64,000 nt of DNA, taken from Haloechinothrix alba (GTDB lineage: Bacteria; Actinomycetota; Actinomycetes; Mycobacteriales; Pseudonocardiaceae). Both the position numbers and the translations under genes were made by a program. The stretch lies in the NCBI RefSeq assembly GCF_900188115.1, contig NZ_FZNW01000002.1, positions 124,001 through 188,000 on the forward strand, read 5' to 3'. Position 1 is the stretch's first letter. Each line of letters begins with the position of its first letter. Shown here one piece after another: positions 63,253-64,000 of the stretch. The notes under the pieces were generated by a model, which saw nothing but the letters and a program-made list of their open reading frames with translations, was not told the origin of the DNA and searched no databases.

Positions 63253-64000
63253 ATGAGCGTGCAGCATTCGTCGAGCGCACCGCTGCCCGAAGCCACTGAC
63301 ACGCGCTCGCGGCACGCGCACCGCCGTGCCGAACCCTCCGACCGGGAGCTCGCCCTGCTCGGCAGGCCGATGCCGCTGGACGGGGCACGCAGCTGGATCG
63401 TCACGCTGGTGATCACCGGCATCGCGGCCGTCGTGCGACTGTGGAACCTCGGGTCACCCACCGATGGCGGGACGCCGGTCTTCGACGAGAAGCATTACGT
63501 CCCCCAGGCGTGGCAGATGCTGCGCAACGGCGGGTACGAGGATAACTACGGGTTCACGCTGATCGTGCACCCACCACTCGGCAAACACCTGATCGCGCTG
63601 GGTGAATGGCTGTTCGGCTACACGGCGTGGGGCTGGCGGTTCAGCGCCGCGATCGCCGGCGTGCTCATCGTCCTGCTGATCATCCGCATCACCCGCAGGC
63701 TGACCCGCTCGACGTTCCTTGCGGCAGCCGCCGGCGTACTGGCCATCACCGACGGTGTGCTGCACCTGCAGTCCCGGATGGGGATGCTGGACATCTTCCT
63801 GGTGCTGTTCGTGCTGGCGGCGTTCGGTTGCCTCGTGCGCGACCGCGAGCAGGTGCGCCAGCGGCTCGCCGAGGCCGTGCGCGACGGCTGGATCGGCACG
63901 TCGGCGTACGGCCCGCGCCTCGGCGTGCGCTGGTGGCGCATCGGCGCGGGGGTGAGCCTCGGCCTGGCCTGCGCGGTCAAGTGGTCCGGCCTGTACTTCG
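63253..64000 (+). CDS. pmt: Protein O-mannosyltransferase (Pmt), N-terminal part, truncated by the window end
   Basis: Transfers mannose from polyprenyl-phosphomannose to Ser/Thr of exported proteins. The first 249 residues show a cytoplasmic N-terminus and helix 1 (SWIVTLVITGIAAVVRLWNL). The catalytic first loop TPVFDEKHYVPQAWQM carries the Asp-Glu pair, followed by VHPPLGKHLIALGEWLFGY. Further helices (IAGVLIVLLIIRI, FLVLFVLAAFGCLV) and SLGLACAVKWSGLYF, typical of the GT39 family, follow. Equivalent to M. tuberculosis Rv1002c, adjacent to rsmI there too. The C-terminal half lies beyond the window. Confidence 0.93.
   Translation, partial: MSVQHSSSAPLPEATDTRSRHAHRRAEPSDRELALLGRPMPLDGARSWIVTLVITGIAAVVRLWNLGSPTDGGTPVFDEKHYVPQAWQMLRNGGYEDNYGFTLIVHPPLGKHLIALGEWLFGYTAWGWRFSAAIAGVLIVLLIIRITRRLTRSTFLAAAAGVLAITDGVLHLQSRMGMLDIFLVLFVLAAFGCLVRDREQVRQRLAEAVRDGWIGTSAYGPRLGVRWWRIGAGVSLGLACAVKWSGLYF

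Overview
The window is very GC-rich, uses GTG and TTG starts often, and has tightly packed genes with ATGA/GTGA stop-start overlaps. Its gene content (RpfB, Mfd-MazG, GlmU-Prs-RplY-Pth, IspE-RsmA, a fatty-acyl-AMP ligase, PMT, DUF397/XRE pairs, a WXG-like protein, an S-box riboswitch) points to a filamentous or nocardioform actinobacterium, most likely Pseudonocardiaceae (Amycolatopsis/Saccharomonospora-like). From memory, the backbone follows two Mycobacterium tuberculosis neighbourhoods: metB-pra-cbs-fadA3 (Rv1079 to Rv1074c) at the left, and pmt-rsmI-pabB-metG-tatD-rpfB-rsmA-ispE-acyl-AMP ligase-pth-rplY-prs-glmU-tetR-mfd-mazG-lipoprotein-eno-ftsB-DUF501-ppx (Rv1002c to Rv1026) from 21.5 kb to the right end.

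Layout. 0-6 kb: the start of metB, two proline-rich membrane proteins with tandem repeats, cbs and a thiolase (sulfur amino acids and acyl-CoA metabolism). 6-12 kb: a Bax-inhibitor-1 protein, a two-domain acyl-CoA reductase-like SDR, a DivIVA-like coiled-coil protein, an amidase, and a 35-codon ORF with its own sigma-R-like promoter and hairpin. 12-21.4 kb: an ATPase-LuxR regulator, an odd class I tRNA with anticodon TAA, type II NADH dehydrogenase, a family-5 uracil-DNA glycosylase, an S10 peptidase, an aldo/keto reductase and a WXG-like pair. 21.5-29.3 kb: ppx-DUF501-ftsB-eno, then mazG and a SurA-like lipoprotein. 29.3-34.2 kb: an accessory island with DUF397, an XRE regulator broken by a TAG codon, and an ABC exporter with a two-component system whose kinase is frameshifted. 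34.2-41.5 kb: mfd, a sugar dehydrogenase lipoprotein, TetR, a desaturase with a candidate operator, an 88-bp direct repeat and tRNA-Gln. 41.5-47.5 kb: a GGDEF protein and glmU-prs-rplY-pth. 47.5-59 kb: acyl-AMP ligase, ABC-F, ispE, a MetN-like protein, rsmA, rpfB, tatD and metG. 59-64 kb: pabB, an MFS transporter, rsmI and the start of pmt.

The most unusual unit is at 52.2-53.6 kb on the minus strand. A well-formed SAM-I (S-box) riboswitch overlaps the ribosome binding site of a 25-codon leader peptide. This is followed by a MetN-like ABC ATPase whose Walker A Lys, Q-loop Gln, Walker B Asp and switch His are all replaced, while its C-terminal NIL (methionine-sensing) domain looks intact. No permease or binding protein lies nearby. 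This suggests a SAM-regulated pseudo-ATPase that senses methionine rather than a transporter subunit.

Other notable signals: two families of dispersed intergenic palindromes (two copies each, one with a compensatory base-pair change), the repeated 3' end of rsmI, and two disrupted regulatory genes.
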